A stretch of 64,000 nucleotides of DNA from Coriobacteriaceae bacterium (GTDB lineage Bacteria; Actinomycetota; Coriobacteriia; Coriobacteriales; Atopobiaceae). The stretch lies in contig SFGZ01000006.1 of NCBI GenBank assembly GCA_004557505.1, forward strand, positions 77,047 through 141,046, given 5' to 3'. The notes below the pieces were generated by a model. It did no database searches. It had not been told where the DNA came from and was given only the letters and a program-made list of their open reading frames with translations. This document shows positions 44,880 through 53,655 of the stretch, in pieces; position 1 is the stretch's first letter; each line of letters opens with the position of its first letter. The position numbers and the translations under genes are program-made.

Positions 44880-45232
44880 TGGTAAGATGCCAGCGTGATG
44901 CGGGGGTTTCGACATCGAGCGGGGGAGACCCTGCCATCCATCCGGCGGGGAGCCTACTAGGAACCGTTCTTATGTGTGTTTATGCATAGGCCCCGTCCGA
45001 CAAGCCTGAGAATCCTGTGAAAGAGAGCCCCCGAGCGAAAGGGGGCCCGAAGCTCCCCTTCACAGGCTCCAATGAGCCCGGCGGAGTTTTGCTCGCCTGC
45101 CTGCTTGGCACCGGGGCCGCTCTTTTGGTGATGCGTAGGCACGTAGGCGCGTAGGTCGATAGGGATCCGGTAGATGTGACGGGCGGCCCCGCACTGTCCA
45201 GACGGGCGGTGCGGGGCCCTGTTTCTTCTTGG
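44880..45232 (+). ncRNA. candidate structured non-coding RNA of about 340 nt, family unknown
   Basis: An extended -10 (TGGTAAGAT, 44880-44888) precedes a region without a convincing gene. Several stems can be drawn: GGCCCCG (44990-44996) with CGGGGCC (45113-45119) as a closing helix; inside it CCTGTGAA (45013-45020) with TTCACAGG (45059-45066), which itself encloses a CCCCC/GGGGG hairpin; then smaller hairpins. GGCCCCGCAC and GTGCGGGGCC (about 45185-45218), followed by CTGTTTCTTCTT, is a terminator. I do not recognise it as tmRNA, RNase P, 6S or SRP RNA. Confidence 0.5.
45185..45230 (+). terminator. terminator of the structured RNA
   Basis: GGCCCCGCAC and GTGCGGGGCC form a 10-bp perfect stem with a 14-nt loop, followed by CTGTTTCTTCTT. 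Confidence 0.7.
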
Positions 45233-45435
45233 GACGCTTTGGCCATCCCTCTCGGGGCCACGCCGCTTTCGAGCCGGTCGCAGCGTCCCGCCCCGTCGCA
45301 ATGCCTTGTCGGCGAGCTAGGGCATTTGAGGCTCACATGCGGCGGGGCTCCCATGGCATGCAAAGCTCGTGCTGCGACCTTGCCGGCGCCACGCGCACGA
45401 CTCGATATCGAGTCTGTCCACAATCGCGTTTCACA

Positions 45436-45464
45436 TTGTGGGTGGCTGGTCGGTCACCTAGAAT
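45436..45464 (+). promoter_or_regulatory. promoter of the LPXTG surface-protein gene
   Basis: TTGTGG (45436-45441) and TAGAAT (45459-45464) are 17 bp apart. The predicted start lies about 30 bp before the ATG at 45502. Confidence 0.5.
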
Positions 45465-45501
45465 ATCTGGCGAGGCAGAGTTTGGCCAGGAAGGGCATTC
45501 G

Positions 45502-47138
45502 ATGAGAAAGGAAGGTTGGATTATGGGACAAAGTCGCACGTCGCACGTGCTTTGGAGGCATGCATCTGCTTACCTGTCGGCATTTTTTGCTCTCGTCTGT
45601 GTGCTGGTCGGTACTCTTGTGGCTCCCGCAACCGCTCGCGCAGGCTCAGATTCGCGAATCGGGCTGCTTATCTTCCCGGATTATTTTTGTGTCACCAAAG
45701 TCGGGGGGGGGGGGGGGGGGGGGGGTACCAGCGCATTCTGGACGGTGCCAAGTTCCAGGTTCTGAATGAGAGCGGCATGCCGCTGCGCTTCACCAAAATG
45801 GCTAACGGCAGCCAGCGTCTATTCGATTCCGCCCTTCAGGACATGGAGCCGAAGACGCCGGAGCAGAAGCTCCAATTCGAGCATCTCGCAGACAAGGATC
45901 ATCCCGTCTGCCCGAATTACTACCAACAGCAACTACCCACAAAATCGCTGTTCGATGCGGGTGGCTATGCAAAATCGACCTACGAGTTTCAAGAACAGGC
46001 GGTCTTTGGTGGGAAAACCCCTCCGGAATCAGCCTTCACCGACACGCTTGTTTCGACAAAAGACAGCCCTTTGTTCATCGGTGTCTTTCCAACAAGGGTT
46101 ACAGGAATTCAGTACACAATAGTTGACAGCGCCAAGTTGGAAGACGATGGGGATAGGTATAAGTACTCCACCTTCATCCATGGAGACGATGAAGACGACA
46201 CCCCCGATTACTTCATTGCGTACAAAATCAGCTTGTCCGAGACGCTGACGCTTAAAGAGGTCGAGGCACCCGAGGGCTACGAGCTCTCAAGCGACATGCC
46301 ACAGCTAACATCTAGCGCCGTTGTCTTCGGGGTCGTCGCGATTGATGGAGAGTCAGCGATCGCCGGAGCCGAGCGGGATTTCCTCGCTTCATGCAAATCC
46401 GTCTATGGCGACGTGTTGCCAGTCAAATTGCTGGACGAGGACATCCGGCCTGACAGCGACTTCCTAAGCATGGAAGATGCGGCGGAAGGCAACCTCGAGG
46501 TTCAGCAAGCTGTTGTTCAAATCACCGATCCCGTGAGAGAGGGAGGGACCCCTCCCGATGACGACCCGGCGATTCCGAAGATCACGACCGTCGCGACCGA
46601 TGCAGATGATGGTGACCACGAAGCCTTGGCCGATAACTCGGTGACCATCGTGGACGCCGTTTCCTACTCGGGGCTCACGCCAGGCAGGGAGTATACGCTC
46701 ACAGGCACGCTCGTCGACAAAGAGACGGGAAGGCCCATTCAGGTGGGCGGCAGGGACCTCAGCTCCACCGTCTCGTTCACGCCTGACGCGCCCAGCGGTG
46801 CGGCAAGCGTTGCCTTTGAGTTTGACGGCACCGGTCTTGGCGGGCGCGCGGTTGTTGCATTTGAGCGCTTGGAGCAGGACGGTAACGAGGTGGCCACGCA
46901 CATCGACATCGACGACAAGGAACAGACTGTCGAGCTGAAGGCGCCGGAGATGCCAAGGACACAACCGGTGGCTCCCTCCTCAGCTGGTGGTGTCAAGGGC
47001 GGTCTACCGCAGACCGGCGAGACTTCCGCTCTCCTTCCCATCGCCCTCGTCGGGGCGTCGTTGGTCTGTTTGGCTGGGACGATGACCCTCAGCCGTAGGG
47101 AGACCCTCTCTCACGTCCATCGAAACGGCGAGGGTTAG
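45502..47138 (+). pseudogene. LPXTG surface protein, split by a poly-G frameshift (probable phase-OFF state)
   Basis: The ATG at 45502 (AGGAAGGG upstream) opens a signal peptide (hydrophobic core SAFFALVCVLVGTLVAP, cleavage near ATARAG). A run of 23 G follows at 45703-45725. In the present frame translation stops at 45765 after 87 residues. The body lies in another frame up to 47138: a SpaA/Cna-B-like start (YQRILDGAKFQVLNESG), a VaFE-type repeat with AVVAFERLEQDGNEVATHID, and a C-terminal sorting signal LPQTG (47004-47018) followed by a hydrophobic segment and RRE. With 24 or 21 G all parts join to 545 or 544 residues. I call it a broken or switched-off gene rather than a dead one, since the body shows no other defect. 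Confidence 0.8.
45703..45725 (+). repeat. homopolymeric G tract (23 G), probable slipped-strand switch
   Basis: Twenty-three uninterrupted G lie within the coding region just after the signal peptide. Such tracts change length during replication. Adding one G or losing two restores the frame between signal peptide and body. The exact number should be treated with caution because long homopolymers are hard to sequence. Confidence 0.85.
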
Positions 47139-47487
47139 ACATATGCTCGGACAGTGGCCGCGGGATCGCCATCAAGGGCGGGGTGCCCGCTCCGGGTCCG
47201 CCGTCGCGGCTGCGCCGAGAGACAGATGTGCGGCCCTTGCGTGAGAGACGCATCGCCGGATGGTGTGGCGTGCCCGGAGGCAAGCTCTGGGCACGCCATT
47301 GCCTATTCGGGCGTCACGGCGCCGTTTTGTAGGCGGGCGCGAGGTTTCGATACGGTACACTTGGTGTCAGACAACGCCGGCGCAGGTGTCGTGCGGGGTT
47401 TGCAGGGCGAGAACGGCTTCGGCGCCCCTGTCGCCCAATTGCGGCATACTGTACCTTGCCGAGGTAATCCGCTGGAAGGAGCTTGTG
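47139..47487 (+). other. 349-bp intergenic stretch before the fructose-phosphate kinase gene
   Basis: No gene is seen. GGCGTGCCC and GGGCACGCC (about 47267-47299) form a 9-bp stem followed by ATTGCCTATT, a possible terminator for the surface-protein transcript. TACACT near 47356 and TACTGT near 47448 are weak -10 candidates for the next operon. Confidence 0.4.
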
Positions 47488-48525
47488 TTGATTTACACCA
47501 TGACCCTGAACCCTGCGCTCGACTACGTTATGCACCCCCTTACGCTGGACATGGGCTACACCAACCGCTCCTCGGGCGAGGAGCTCTACTGCGGCGGCAA
47601 CGGCATTAACATCTCCACGCTCCTCAACGAGCTCGACGTGGTCAACGTTGCCATGGGAATCGTCGCCGGCTTCACGGGGGAATACCTCATAAACCAGCTT
47701 CAGGACATGGGCATCGCCAGCAACTTCGTGCAGCTCGACCGCGGCTACACGCGCATCAACGTCAAACTCAACGGCATCGTCATGACCATGGTCAACGGCA
47801 TGGGCCCCAAGATCCCGCAGAAGAAGGTCGACGAGCTTCTCGACCGCATGGACGTCCTGCAGTCCGGAGACGTCCTCGTCCTCACCGGCTCAATCCCCAA
47901 CTCCCTGCCTGCGGACATGTACAACCAGATCATGGCTCGCCTCGCGGGCCGTGGCATCCAGTTTGTGGTCGACGCCCCCGGGCAGCTCCTCATGGAGTCC
48001 ATCAAGGCGCATCCCTTCCTCATCAAGCCCAACAACCATGAGGTCGGCCGCATTTTCAAGGCAGTCCCCATGCCCGAGACCCCCCAGGAATGCCTGCCTT
48101 ACGCCCAGAAGCTCCAGGAGGGCGGTGCCCGCAACGTCATCGTCTCGTGCGGCGGCAACGGGTCGCTCCTGCTCGACGAGTACGGCACCGAGCACATAGT
48201 CCCCACGGCGCGCGTGCGCCTCGTGAACGCAACCGGCGCCGGCGACTCCATGGTCGCGGGCTTCCTCGCCAAGGTCACGCGCGGCATGGACTACGAGAAC
48301 GCCCTCATCTACGCCTCCGCCTGCGGTACCGCTACGGCGGCAAGCAAGGGCATCGCCAAGCGCTCGACCATCGACCGCGTTGTTACCGCTCTCTACAAGA
48401 AGATGAGCCGAGAGATGCCGGCGAGCATCGTGGATGATATCAAAAACGAAAAGGCACGCGCCAGCGCTCAGGCCCTTGCCGCCGAGGGAAGCGATGGGGA
48501 GAGGCAGACCCCGGAGGGCGAGTGA
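47488..48525 (+). CDS. PfkB-family sugar-phosphate kinase, 1-phosphofructokinase-like
   Basis: A kinase of about 345 residues. IYTMTLNPALDYVMHPLTLD opens it as in FruK and tagatose-6-phosphate kinases; the sugar site has GGNGINISTLLNELD; the anion hole and catalytic aspartate are in VNATGAGDSMVAGFLA. It should phosphorylate fructose 1-phosphate or a similar sugar phosphate. The TTG at 47488 (six bases after AAGGAG) or the GTG at 47485 is the start. It precedes ptsI, which fits PTS-driven fructose use. The C-terminal 30 residues are a hydrophilic tail. Confidence 0.85.
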   Translation: MIYTMTLNPALDYVMHPLTLDMGYTNRSSGEELYCGGNGINISTLLNELDVVNVAMGIVAGFTGEYLINQLQDMGIASNFVQLDRGYTRINVKLNGIVMTMVNGMGPKIPQKKVDELLDRMDVLQSGDVLVLTGSIPNSLPADMYNQIMARLAGRGIQFVVDAPGQLLMESIKAHPFLIKPNNHEVGRIFKAVPMPETPQECLPYAQKLQEGGARNVIVSCGGNGSLLLDEYGTEHIVPTARVRLVNATGAGDSMVAGFLAKVTRGMDYENALIYASACGTATAASKGIAKRSTIDRVVTALYKKMSREMPASIVDDIKNEKARASAQALAAEGSDGERQTPEGE

Positions 48526-48617
48526 CGCGTTAGACTGTGTTTGGCTCTTTGGCGCCCCAGCGGGGTGCCTGGCATTGTGGGAGGTGGCCGCCCTGCGGCC
48601 GGCGAAGGGGGATTGCA

Positions 48618-50321
48618 ATGTATGAGGGAGTAAACGCATCTGACGGCATCGGCATAGGGGTGGCTCGCGTTGCCGTCGAACCGGATCTCTCGTTCACGCC
48701 GCATGCGCCGGAGGATAGGGAGGCCGAAAAGGCCCGCTATGCCGCCGCCGTCGAGAAGTTCGTCGAGCAGACCAACGCCCAGATCGGGCGCATGAGGCAG
48801 ACGGTGGGGGAGGACGCCGCCGCCATCATGGGTGCCCACATCGAGTTTGCCGAGGACGAGGGCATCCGCGAGATGGTCACGGGCTCCATCGACTCCGGCA
48901 TGTGCGCCGAGCAGGCCGTGAGCGAGGCCTACGGCACCTTCTACACCATGTACGCCAACATGGATGACGAGCTCTTCCGCGAGCGCGCCGCCGACGTGGC
49001 AGACGTCAAGACCGGCCTTCTCGCCGACCTGCTGGGCAAGGAGGTCGTCGACCTCTCCACGCTGCCCGAGAACTCCATCGTCGTGGCGCATGAGCTTACG
49101 CCGTCCATGACGGCGGACATCGACAAGGAGAACGTGGCGGGCATCGTCACCGAGACCGGCGGCCGCACGTCCCATTCAGCCATCATCGCCCGCGCGCTCG
49201 AGATCCCCGCGGTCCTCTCCGTCGCCGACGCCACGGCCAACATCAAGACCGGCGACATGGTGGTTGTCGACGGCACCAATGGCAAGGTCATCTCTCAGCC
49301 CTCCGACCACGACCTTGAGCACTATCGGGCCAAGGCCAAGACGTTCGCGGAGGAGAAGGTGGCCCTCGAGGCGTACCGCGGCCGCGAGACCGTGACCGGC
49401 GACGGCGACAAGAAGCTGCTCGTTGCCAACATCGGCAACCCCGATGACGCCAATGCCGCGCTCGAGCACGATGCCGAGGGCGTGGGCCTCTTCCGCTCCG
49501 AGTTCCTGTTCATGGACGCCAAGGAGCTCCCCAGCGAGGATGCGCAGTTTGCCGCATACCAGAAGGTCGCCCTCCGCATGAAGGACAAGCCGGTCATCAT
49601 CCGCACGCTGGACGTGGGCGGCGACAAGGAGATCCCCTATCTGCACCTGCGGAAGGAGGAGAACCCCTTCATGGGCTTCCGCGCCGTGCGCTACTGCCTG
49701 AACAACCCCGACCAGTACAAGGTGCAGCTCACGGCGCTGCTGCGCGCGTCTGCCTTTGGTGACATCAAGATTATGCTGCCGCTCGTCACCACCGTCGACG
49801 AGGTGCGTCAGGCCAAGGCCCTCATCGAGGAGTGCAAGCGCGACCTCGACGAGCGCGGCGTCGCCTACAACCACGACATTCAGGTGGGCACCATGATCGA
49901 GACGCCGGCCGCCTCGCTCATCGCCGACGACCTCGCCTCCGAGTGCGACTTCTTCTCCATCGGCACCAACGACCTCATTGGCTACACCATGTGCGCCGAT
50001 CGCGGCAACGATCGCGTGAGCTACCTCTACCAGGTGTACCAGCCGGCGGTCCTGCGCTCGCTTAAGCGCATCATCGGCGCGGGCACCAAGGCGGGTCTCA
50101 TGGTTGGCATGTGCGGCGAGGCCGCGGCAGACCCGCTGCTCATCCCCGTCCTCATGTCATTTGGCCTGGACGAGTACTCCGTCTCTGCCCCCTCGATCCT
50201 GCGCACCAGGAGGATCCTCTCCCTCTGGACCAAGGATGAGGCGGACGCGCTGGCCGAGAAGGTCATGACGCTCAAGACTGCGACCGAGGTCAAGGCCATG
50301 CTTCAGGCGGCCGCGCGGTAG
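48618..50321 (+). CDS. ptsI: PTS enzyme I (phosphoenolpyruvate-protein phosphotransferase)
   Basis: A 567-residue enzyme of normal length. The phosphorylated histidine is in TETGGRTSHSAIIARALEIP. The PEP-binding part has GVGLFRSEFLFMD, IIRTLDVGGDKEIPYL, IMLPLVTTVDEVRQAK and MVGMCGEAAADPLL. It moves phosphate from PEP to HPr and starts all PTS sugar uptake. The ATG at 48618 has AAGGGGG. No HPr gene follows; a terminator ends the transcript. Confidence 0.95.
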   Translation: MYEGVNASDGIGIGVARVAVEPDLSFTPHAPEDREAEKARYAAAVEKFVEQTNAQIGRMRQTVGEDAAAIMGAHIEFAEDEGIREMVTGSIDSGMCAEQAVSEAYGTFYTMYANMDDELFRERAADVADVKTGLLADLLGKEVVDLSTLPENSIVVAHELTPSMTADIDKENVAGIVTETGGRTSHSAIIARALEIPAVLSVADATANIKTGDMVVVDGTNGKVISQPSDHDLEHYRAKAKTFAEEKVALEAYRGRETVTGDGDKKLLVANIGNPDDANAALEHDAEGVGLFRSEFLFMDAKELPSEDAQFAAYQKVALRMKDKPVIIRTLDVGGDKEIPYLHLRKEENPFMGFRAVRYCLNNPDQYKVQLTALLRASAFGDIKIMLPLVTTVDEVRQAKALIEECKRDLDERGVAYNHDIQVGTMIETPAASLIADDLASECDFFSIGTNDLIGYTMCADRGNDRVSYLYQVYQPAVLRSLKRIIGAGTKAGLMVGMCGEAAADPLLIPVLMSFGLDEYSVSAPSILRTRRILSLWTKDEADALAEKVMTLKTATEVKAMLQAAAR

Positions 50322-50356
50322 GGGAGCGCGGGCGCTCCTCCTTAGGCGTCGAAGCG

Positions 50357-50396
50357 AACGGCCCCCATGCAATGGCGCGGGGGCCGTTCTTGGTAC
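50357..50396 (+). terminator. terminator after ptsI
   Basis: AACGGCCCCC and GGGGGCCGTT form a 10-bp perfect stem followed by CTTGGTACTT. A smaller GGAGCGC/GCGCTCC stem lies just before it. Confidence 0.75.
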
Positions 50397-50816
50397 TTGC
50401 TGGGTGCCGCGCGCCTCTGCTCGTCGGAAAGGCCCGAGGCCCGCTCACACGTTAGCGGCATGGGTTGTGGCCCGCGTGCTCTGCTGGGTTATCGGCTGGC
50501 GCATTTTCTGCATCGAACTGGCCTGCATTACACGTCGATGCCCCACCTGCGCATCGAACCGCCCTTCGTTACACGCGATCCAAGCCTTCCCAAAAGTATG
50601 GCCTTCACGCGACATGGTCAAAAATGCAGGTCAGATGGTATATCAATGTCTTAAATAAACTCCCGGACGCGCCAGCCCCGGGAAAAGACGTGTCATGAGG
50701 GGGAGTTCGGCGCAGCGGCTCCGTGAACTGTGCAACGAAGGCCAGTTCGATGCATTCGGCAAAGCGAATTGCGGCTCGCCTGGCGGCTTTGCGACTGCCT
50801 CGGCAGCACGAAGGCG
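50397..50816. other. 420-bp intergenic stretch between convergent genes
   Basis: No gene is supported; several short open frames lack ribosome sites and family matches. The stretch holds the three-copy 25-bp repeat described separately and an A/T-rich part near 50620-50660. As the flanking genes converge here, promoters for them are not expected. Confidence 0.5.
50510..50753. repeat. three-copy 25-bp repeat (two direct, one inverted)
   Basis: Copy 1 (50510-50534) and copy 2 (50551-50575) read in the plus direction, 41 bp apart; copy 3 (50730-50753) is inverted. Shared sequence is GCATCGAAC, then TGGCC or CGCCC, then a TT(A/G)CAC end. Copies 1 and 3 share 14 bp exactly in inverted orientation (GCATCGAACTGGCC). 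Confidence 0.7.
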
Positions 50817-51746
50817 CTATGGCACAATGACGCGAAGCGCCCTGGGAATCACGCTGACCTCGAAGTGCGTCCCGCAGAGCCTCTCGCCATCGACCTGACA
50901 AGGCGGCTGGGTCTCGAAGTCTATGGTCGCGTGCGTACACCTGAGCAGGTTGACGCAGCTTGAGCTCGCATGGCGGCCAAACCTCGCGAGCCCGAGAAGC
51001 GCGAGCAGCCACGGGCGGCTTGGGATCTTGACGTTGTAGCACACGTCGAGAAGCCCGTCCGATGGGTCAGCCGCCGGACAGACGGCAAAGCCGCCGCCGT
51101 AGGTGGGGCCAACCTGTACCGCAAAGATCACGGTGGGAAGCGTGATCTCGGGCCTCTCGTCAAAGCGGGCGCGGCAGGGCCACCCACTTGAGCCCTCGGA
51201 GAAGATGCGGATGCCGGACGTGATGAAGAGCCCCTCTCCGTGCTGGGAGGTGGTCTCTTCTTGGCGTCGGCGAACGGTGTCGAGGGCGATGGCGGCGTCC
51301 ATCCCAAACGAGAGCGTCTCCATGAAGTGTACGTCGTTCACGCGCCCGACCTCGAGCGGCGCTGCGTGGCCGCGAACGAGCTGCGCGAGGGCGCCGGATG
51401 GGTCGTTTATCGCCATCCCGAGCGTTCGGGCGTAGTCGTTGCCGGAGCCCATAGGAATGATGCCCAGCTGAGGACGGCTGCTGACGTCGCGTTCCATGAG
51501 GCCGTTCACAACCTCGTGGATGACGCCGTCGCCTCCGAGGGCAATGACGGTGTCGAAGCCCGCGGCCTCGCGCGCGAGGCCCTGCGCGTCTCCTGCCGTC
51601 TTGGTGAGGATGAGCCTGTGGGCCGTGGTTGCACCACGATAGGAGTCGAGGAATCGCTGCACAAACGCAGCGCCTTCAGCCCCTTCGCCACGGTTGGCGG
51701 TGGGGTTGGCGATGACGAGCGCGCGGCCGAGCGGGGAAACGCCCAT
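50817..51746 (-). CDS. diacylglycerol/lipid kinase (DagK/YegS-like)
   Basis: A 309-residue lipid kinase. ALVIANPTANRGEGAE opens the catalytic domain, VIALGGDGVIHEVVNGLMER is the nucleotide motif, and IIPMGSGNDYARTLG follows; the C-terminal part has DGLLDVCYNV. It should phosphorylate diacylglycerol or a related lipid to recycle membrane lipid precursors. The ATG at 51746 follows GGGAGG. The gene is convergent with ptsI. Confidence 0.88.
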   Translation of the reverse strand: MGVSPLGRALVIANPTANRGEGAEGAAFVQRFLDSYRGATTAHRLILTKTAGDAQGLAREAAGFDTVIALGGDGVIHEVVNGLMERDVSSRPQLGIIPMGSGNDYARTLGMAINDPSGALAQLVRGHAAPLEVGRVNDVHFMETLSFGMDAAIALDTVRRRQEETTSQHGEGLFITSGIRIFSEGSSGWPCRARFDERPEITLPTVIFAVQVGPTYGGGFAVCPAADPSDGLLDVCYNVKIPSRPWLLALLGLARFGRHASSSCVNLLRCTHATIDFETQPPCQVDGERLCGTHFEVSVIPRALRVIVP

Positions 51747-51930
51747 GCAAAAACCTCCCTTGTCGTGTTGCCGACCCATTGTACGGCAAGAGAGATACCC
51801 TGGTTTGGGATGGTTCATTTTCACGGAGGGGTTTACGAGTGCAGCTTTTGGACCAGGCTCACCGGAGGGTCGCGCCCAAATTCATTTGCCTTGCTGCGCT
51901 GACACGGCAATGCAGCATCTTGTCTTGTTG

Positions 51931-51936
51931 TATACT
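51931..51936 (+). promoter_or_regulatory. -10 element of tRNA-Gly
   Basis: TATACT lies 12 bp before the mature tRNA. The -35 region is a poor match. Confidence 0.5.
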
Positions 51937-51948
51937 CTCCCTTGCTCT

Positions 51949-52024
51949 GCGGCGGTAGTTCAATTGGTAGAGCGTCAGCCTTCCAAGCTGATTGTTGCGG
52001 GTTCGAGTCCCGTCCGCCGCTCCA
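51949..52024 (+). tRNA. tRNA-Gly (anticodon TCC)
   Basis: Acceptor GCGGCGG pairs with CCGCCGC; D-arm AGTTCAATTGGTAGAGC, anticodon TCC in CTTCCAA, T-arm GCGGGTTCGAGTCCCGT. CCA is encoded. Confidence 0.96.
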
Positions 52025-52033
52025 TGTCATCGC

Positions 52034-52066
52034 GGCCCAGGGCTTTTGTGGCCCTGGGCCTTTTCT
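52034..52066 (+). terminator. terminator of tRNA-Gly
   Basis: GGCCCAGGGC and GCCCTGGGCC form a 10-bp perfect stem with loop TTTTGTG, followed by TTTTCT. Confidence 0.92.
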
Positions 52067-52253
52067 GCCTATGTGCCATTGTGAGCGACGGTGGAGCGCC
52101 TTGGTGCTTGATCGGCCTTCTGACCACGCCTTTGAACATCGAGAATGCCATATCAAATAGTCGTGTACTCTTCCGTTCGTTGCGTTCGCAACACACCTAC
52201 CCTGGCACCCGTGGCACAGTGGGGAAAGGAAACGTCAGGCAGGAGGCTCTCCC

Positions 52254-52850
52254 ATGGCAGGCATGCAGGCGGACTTTGACAGCATCTTCCAGGCAATTCG
52301 TGCGGACGAGCAGAACGAGGGGTTCACGCGGCGCGGCATCGACCCCCTCTATGCGGCGTCCGCCACGTCCCGCCTGGCGATCATCGGTCAGGCGCCCGGT
52401 AGGGCGGCACAGGAGACGCGCACCCCCTGGAACGACAGGAGCGGCGACCGTCTGCGCGACTGGCTGGGCATCGACCGCGCGACCTTCTACGATCCCTCCG
52501 CCGTCGCGCTTCTCCCCATGGACTTCTATTATCCCGGCAAGGGCAAGTCCGGTGATTTGCCGCCTCGTCGCGGATTTGCCGAGAAGTGGCACCCCGTGCT
52601 TCTCGGCATGATGCCTCGGAGGCGCCTCACCGTGCTCGTGGGCTCCTATGCCACCCGGCGCTACCTCGAGCTCCCTCCCTCGGCAAGGCTCACCGACGTC
52701 GTCCGCAACTACGCAGGCTACCTGCCGCGATTCTTCCCGCTCATACACCCTTCGCCCAGAAACCAGCTCTGGATGAGCAGGAACCCTTGGTTTGAGGCGG
52801 ACGTCCTCCCGCGCCTTCGCAGCGAGGTCGCGTCCGCGCTGCGCGGGTAG
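52254..52850 (+). CDS. uracil-DNA glycosylase family protein
   Basis: A 198-residue protein. LAIIGQAPGRAAQETRTPWN followed by DRSGDRLRDWLGID is the motif 1 region of small uracil-DNA glycosylase-fold proteins, and LIHPSPRN is the late motif. It may remove uracil from DNA, but several members of this fold have no shown activity. The ATG at 52254 has GGAGG upstream. No terminator or partner gene is evident. Confidence 0.75.
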   Translation: MAGMQADFDSIFQAIRADEQNEGFTRRGIDPLYAASATSRLAIIGQAPGRAAQETRTPWNDRSGDRLRDWLGIDRATFYDPSAVALLPMDFYYPGKGKSGDLPPRRGFAEKWHPVLLGMMPRRRLTVLVGSYATRRYLELPPSARLTDVVRNYAGYLPRFFPLIHPSPRNQLWMSRNPWFEADVLPRLRSEVASALRG

Positions 52851-52868
52851 GGAAGAGGGAGGGCCGCG

Positions 52869-53552
52869 CTATCGCCCTGTCGCCACCTCGGGGAGCGAGA
52901 AGTGATGGCGGTTTGCCGCGAGCTTCCCCTCCCGCTCGAGCCTGCCGATCGCAGAGCAGAGCGCACACCTGTCGACGCCCAGGTAGTCGGCCAGCTGCTG
53001 GCGCGTGAACGGTATGTCGAATTCGTTCGATCCCGCGAGCTTGGACTGGGTCGAGAGGTACGCGAGCAGCTTGCCCCTGATGGACTTTGGGGCGGCGTCG
53101 CGGATCCTCCGGGTGAGGCGCACGTTCTTTCGGGCCACGGATGTCAGGAGGTTCTCAGCCACCCGCGCGTGGCAGGCGCACGCCCTGGGGCAACTGTGCA
53201 TGACGTGGGTGACGTCGATGAAGAGCACCCGGGTGGGGGACTTTGCGGCAACCACGTTTGTGAGCAGCGGCTCTTCCGGAAGGGCTGCAAAGGCCTCGCC
53301 AAAGAGCTCGCCTGCGGAGAAGCTCCCCATCACGCTGGCATTGCCCCAGACGTCCGCGCCCTCCACGCGCACAGCGCCCTCGAGAACGACGCCCACGCTT
53401 GTGACGGGGCCGCCCTCCACCCAGACGAGCTCGCCCTTCTCGTATGTCTTGGGCCGCGCCGCAAGGCACCCCAGCATCTCGGTCACCTCCTGGGGCGTCA
53501 CGCCCTGAAAGAGGGCCGTCTTGCACAGGAACTCAGCATCCACACCACGCAT
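52869..53552 (-). CDS. Crp/Fnr-family regulator, probable HcpR-like
   Basis: A 227-residue regulator. The N-terminal cyclic-nucleotide-like domain spans about 1-125 (GGPVTSVGVVLEGAVRVEGA; SAGELFGEAFAALPEEPLLT). The C-terminal winged helix has IPFTRQQLADYLGVDRCALC. It is divergent from hcp, and a perfect 18-bp palindrome lies between the two. HcpR regulators are known to control hcp under nitrosative stress; the assignment rests on this arrangement. The start at 53552 has only a weak ribosome site. Confidence 0.8.
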   Translation of the reverse strand: MRGVDAEFLCKTALFQGVTPQEVTEMLGCLAARPKTYEKGELVWVEGGPVTSVGVVLEGAVRVEGADVWGNASVMGSFSAGELFGEAFAALPEEPLLTNVVAAKSPTRVLFIDVTHVMHSCPRACACHARVAENLLTSVARKNVRLTRRIRDAAPKSIRGKLLAYLSTQSKLAGSNEFDIPFTRQQLADYLGVDRCALCSAIGRLEREGKLAANRHHFSLPEVATGR

Positions 53553-53575
53553 GTCGCACCACTCAAAGTCGAGGA

Positions 53576-53593
53576 ATGTTGTGATCACAACAT
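53576..53593. promoter_or_regulatory. Crp/Fnr-type operator between regulator and hcp
   Basis: ATGTTGTGATCACAACAT is a perfect palindrome containing TTGTGATCACAA. Its centre is about 41.5 bp before the predicted hcp start, with CAGACT (53614-53619) as -10, the class II activator position. It also lies just before the regulator gene, where it could repress. Confidence 0.75.
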
Positions 53594-53655
53594 AGCACTT
53601 CCGGGAACGAATGCAGACTGGTGCTCGTCGAAGCACCCAAAGAGAGGGGAGACCA

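Noticed and set aside
44880..45232. tmRNA, because of GGGGGTTTCGAC near the start and a length of about 340 nt
   Set aside because: There is no tRNA-like 3' end with T-loop and CCA and no tag-peptide frame ending in Ala-Ala.
44980..45423. Minus-strand open frame opposite the structured RNA
   Set aside because: No ribosome site and no family resemblance; the stems and terminator explain the region better.
45703..45725. Poly-G tract as a plain sequencing error
   Set aside because: The exact count may be wrong, but 23 G in a row is too long to be created by error alone, and its place between signal peptide and body is meaningful.
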